From: Phascolarctobacterium succinatutens CAG:287
Lineage (GTDB): Bacteria > Bacillota > Negativicutes > Acidaminococcales > Acidaminococcaceae
Assembly (NCBI RefSeq): GCF_000434895.1
Contig: NZ_FR892791.1
Location: 1 to 15,624, forward strand
Direction of reading: 5' to 3'
DNA: 15,624 nt
Every line of letters starts with the position of its first letter. Position 1 is the first letter of the stretch. A program made the translations under genes and the position numbers. The notes beneath the pieces are model-generated. The model searched no databases. It saw only the letters and a list, made by a program, of their open reading frames with translations, and was not told the DNA's origin. Of the stretch, positions 14,296 to 15,624 are shown piece after piece.

Positions 14296-15579
14296 TTATA
14301 AATAACGTAGGTAAATGTATCCACTGCTGATAAGAATGGATAATAACATTAACGGAAAAGCAATTTTCATAAATTGCAGGAATGTGATAATCACACCACG
14401 CTTAGTAGCCATCGAGGCTACCAGCACATTGGCGGATGCACCTATGAGAGTGCCGTTACCGCCAAGGCAGGCGCCTAATGAGAGAGACCACCAAAGTGGG
14501 TTCAGATTAGTAATACCCATATTTCCCATATCTTTGATCAGAGGAATTAAGGTAGCTACAAAAGGAATGTTATCCACAAAAGCGGAGCAGATAGCGCTCA
14601 TCCAGAGAATAAGCATAGCAGTAGCAGTTTCATTACCGCTGGTAATTTCCATAGCTTTCTGTGCCAACATGCTGATGATACCGGTATCTACTAAAGCCCC
14701 TACAAGGACGAACAATCCAGCGAAAAAGAAGATCGCCAACCATTCTACGCTGCTCAGCATACGGCTGATCATAGGCTCGTTTCTGTGGCAGGCAAGTAAC
14801 AGCAACAGACCGGCACCGGTTATGGCGGCAGTAGCAGATTCAATTTTTAAGGTGCTGTGCAGGACAAACATAACAACAGTTAAAGCCAGAACGAAGAGAC
14901 ATTTATAAAGCAGGTTCCAGTCCTGAATCTGGTCTTTTTCCTCCATACACATCACATGATGTTGCCTTTCTGGTGTTGTTTTGAGACCTTTGTGATAAAG
15001 TAGAATGAGAATTAAATCAGTTACGATAAAAATGAAAAGACAGATGCCTGCAAGGTTGGTAATGAAATCAACAAAAGAAAGACCGGTAGCACTGCCTATC
15101 ATAATATTTGGCGGATCACCGATAAGCGTTGCTGTGCCGCCTATATTGGAGGCAAGAATCTGACTGATCAGGAAAGGCTTGACATCGACCTGCAGTTGGG
15201 AAGCCATGCTGAAAGTCAGGGGAACGGTAAGTAAAACTGTGGTTACATTGTCTAACAGACCGGAACAAACCATAGTAATACCAGATAGAGCAAAGAGCAA
15301 CGCAGTAGGATTGGCGCGCACTTTTTTGGCTGCCCAGATTGCCAGAAATTTGAACAGACCTGTCTCTCTGGTGATGTTAACGATGATCATCATACCTATT
15401 AAAAGCCACAGCGTGTTCCAATCGATATGGCTGATAGCACTTTCCTGTGTCAGAATACCGCTCCAGATCATAAGCGCAGCGCCTAAGAGGGCGATGATAG
15501 TACGATGAATCTTTTCTGAAATTATGAAGGCGTAGGCCAGAATAAAAATTCCGGCGGCTAGGGGTGTTTGATAATCCAA
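14296..15579 (-). CDS. ArsB/NhaD-family (ion transporter superfamily) permease
   Basis: The product is 427 residues with about 11-12 hydrophobic segments and a central hydrophilic loop (about 197-222). Two halves carry matching motifs, as expected for the internally duplicated ion transporter superfamily: LLDNVTTVLLTVP (108-120) with FVDNIPFVATLIP (335-346), and GGTATLIGDPPN (147-158) with GGNGTLIGASAN (373-384). Members include arsenite (ArsB), Na+/H+ (NhaD), citrate and dicarboxylate carriers, so substrate is open. Na+/H+ exchange would suit the neighbouring antiporter operon (inference). The start is the TTG at 15579, with AAGGAA 11 nt upstream; no in-frame ATG or GTG lies between the upstream stop and residue 37. 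Its promoter probably lies at or beyond the window edge. Confidence 0.88.
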   Translation of the reverse strand: MDYQTPLAAGIFILAYAFIISEKIHRTIIALLGAALMIWSGILTQESAISHIDWNTLWLLIGMMIIVNITRETGLFKFLAIWAAKKVRANPTALLFALSGITMVCSGLLDNVTTVLLTVPLTFSMASQLQVDVKPFLISQILASNIGGTATLIGDPPNIMIGSATGLSFVDFITNLAGICLFIFIVTDLILILLYHKGLKTTPERQHHVMCMEEKDQIQDWNLLYKCLFVLALTVVMFVLHSTLKIESATAAITGAGLLLLLACHRNEPMISRMLSSVEWLAIFFFAGLFVLVGALVDTGIISMLAQKAMEITSGNETATAMLILWMSAICSAFVDNIPFVATLIPLIKDMGNMGITNLNPLWWSLSLGACLGGNGTLIGASANVLVASMATKRGVIITFLQFMKIAFPLMLLSILISSGYIYLRYL

Positions 15580-15624
15580 GAGAATAGGACTTCCTTATAT
15601 AATGTATTTAGGTTGATAAAGGTA

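Noticed and set aside
14315..14908. Rightward open frame of 197 codons opposite the permease
   Set aside because: The permease has duplicated family motifs on the other strand. The hydrophobic antisense product is expected by symmetry.
1..15624. Mobile elements, CRISPR arrays, tRNA or rRNA genes
   Set aside because: No transposase, integrase, spaced direct-repeat array, cloverleaf or rRNA-like segment was found on reading both strands. All intergenic gaps are under 300 bp.

Overview
The window holds 17 complete protein genes in five transcription blocks. No rRNA, tRNA, insertion sequence or CRISPR array was recognised. Base composition is close to balanced, nearly every gene has a strong AGGAGG-type ribosome binding site, and a Spy/CpxP-type secreted protein sits beside a two-component system. 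This fits a Bacillota genome, and a diderm one (class Negativicutes, perhaps an Acidaminococcaceae relative) is my best guess. That placement is an inference and was not tested against any database.

Left block (38-3879). A secreted, His-rich LTPEQR-repeat protein of the Spy/CpxP/ZraP type reads leftward. Facing it across a 228-bp intergenic region is an operon of an OmpR-family response regulator, a HAMP/HisKA sensor kinase and a short-chain dehydrogenase. The layout matches cpxP-cpxRA and zraP-zraSR of enterobacteria. The intergenic region carries two inverted repeats with a GTTAA core, one near each promoter. The block ends in an intrinsic terminator.

murI block (3950-4917). A single glutamate racemase gene has an extended -10 promoter overlapped by a perfect 18-bp palindrome, and its own terminator.

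Central block (about 4980-12802). A tightly coupled operon of eleven genes encodes a multisubunit cation/proton antiporter. The order is E, F, G, a DUF4040 (MbhD-like) gene, an MbhE-like gene, B, C, D, a second D-like subunit, an 80-residue membrane protein, and a third, longer D-like subunit. The first eight genes follow the mbhA-H order of archaeal membrane-bound hydrogenases rather than the mrpABCDEFG order of Bacillus. No hydrogenase catalytic genes and no full-length MrpA are present. The third antiporter-like subunit has Asn where the central TM7 lysine should be. Tandem inverted repeats and an extended -10 promoter lie just upstream, and a strong terminator closes the operon.

Right block (12901-15579). 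A LysR-family regulator reads rightward, convergent with a leftward pair: an ArsB/NhaD (ion transporter superfamily) permease and an unrecognised 113-residue protein. With the Mrp/Mbh-like operon this places two ion-transport systems side by side, which suggests a locus for sodium, pH or envelope homeostasis (inference).
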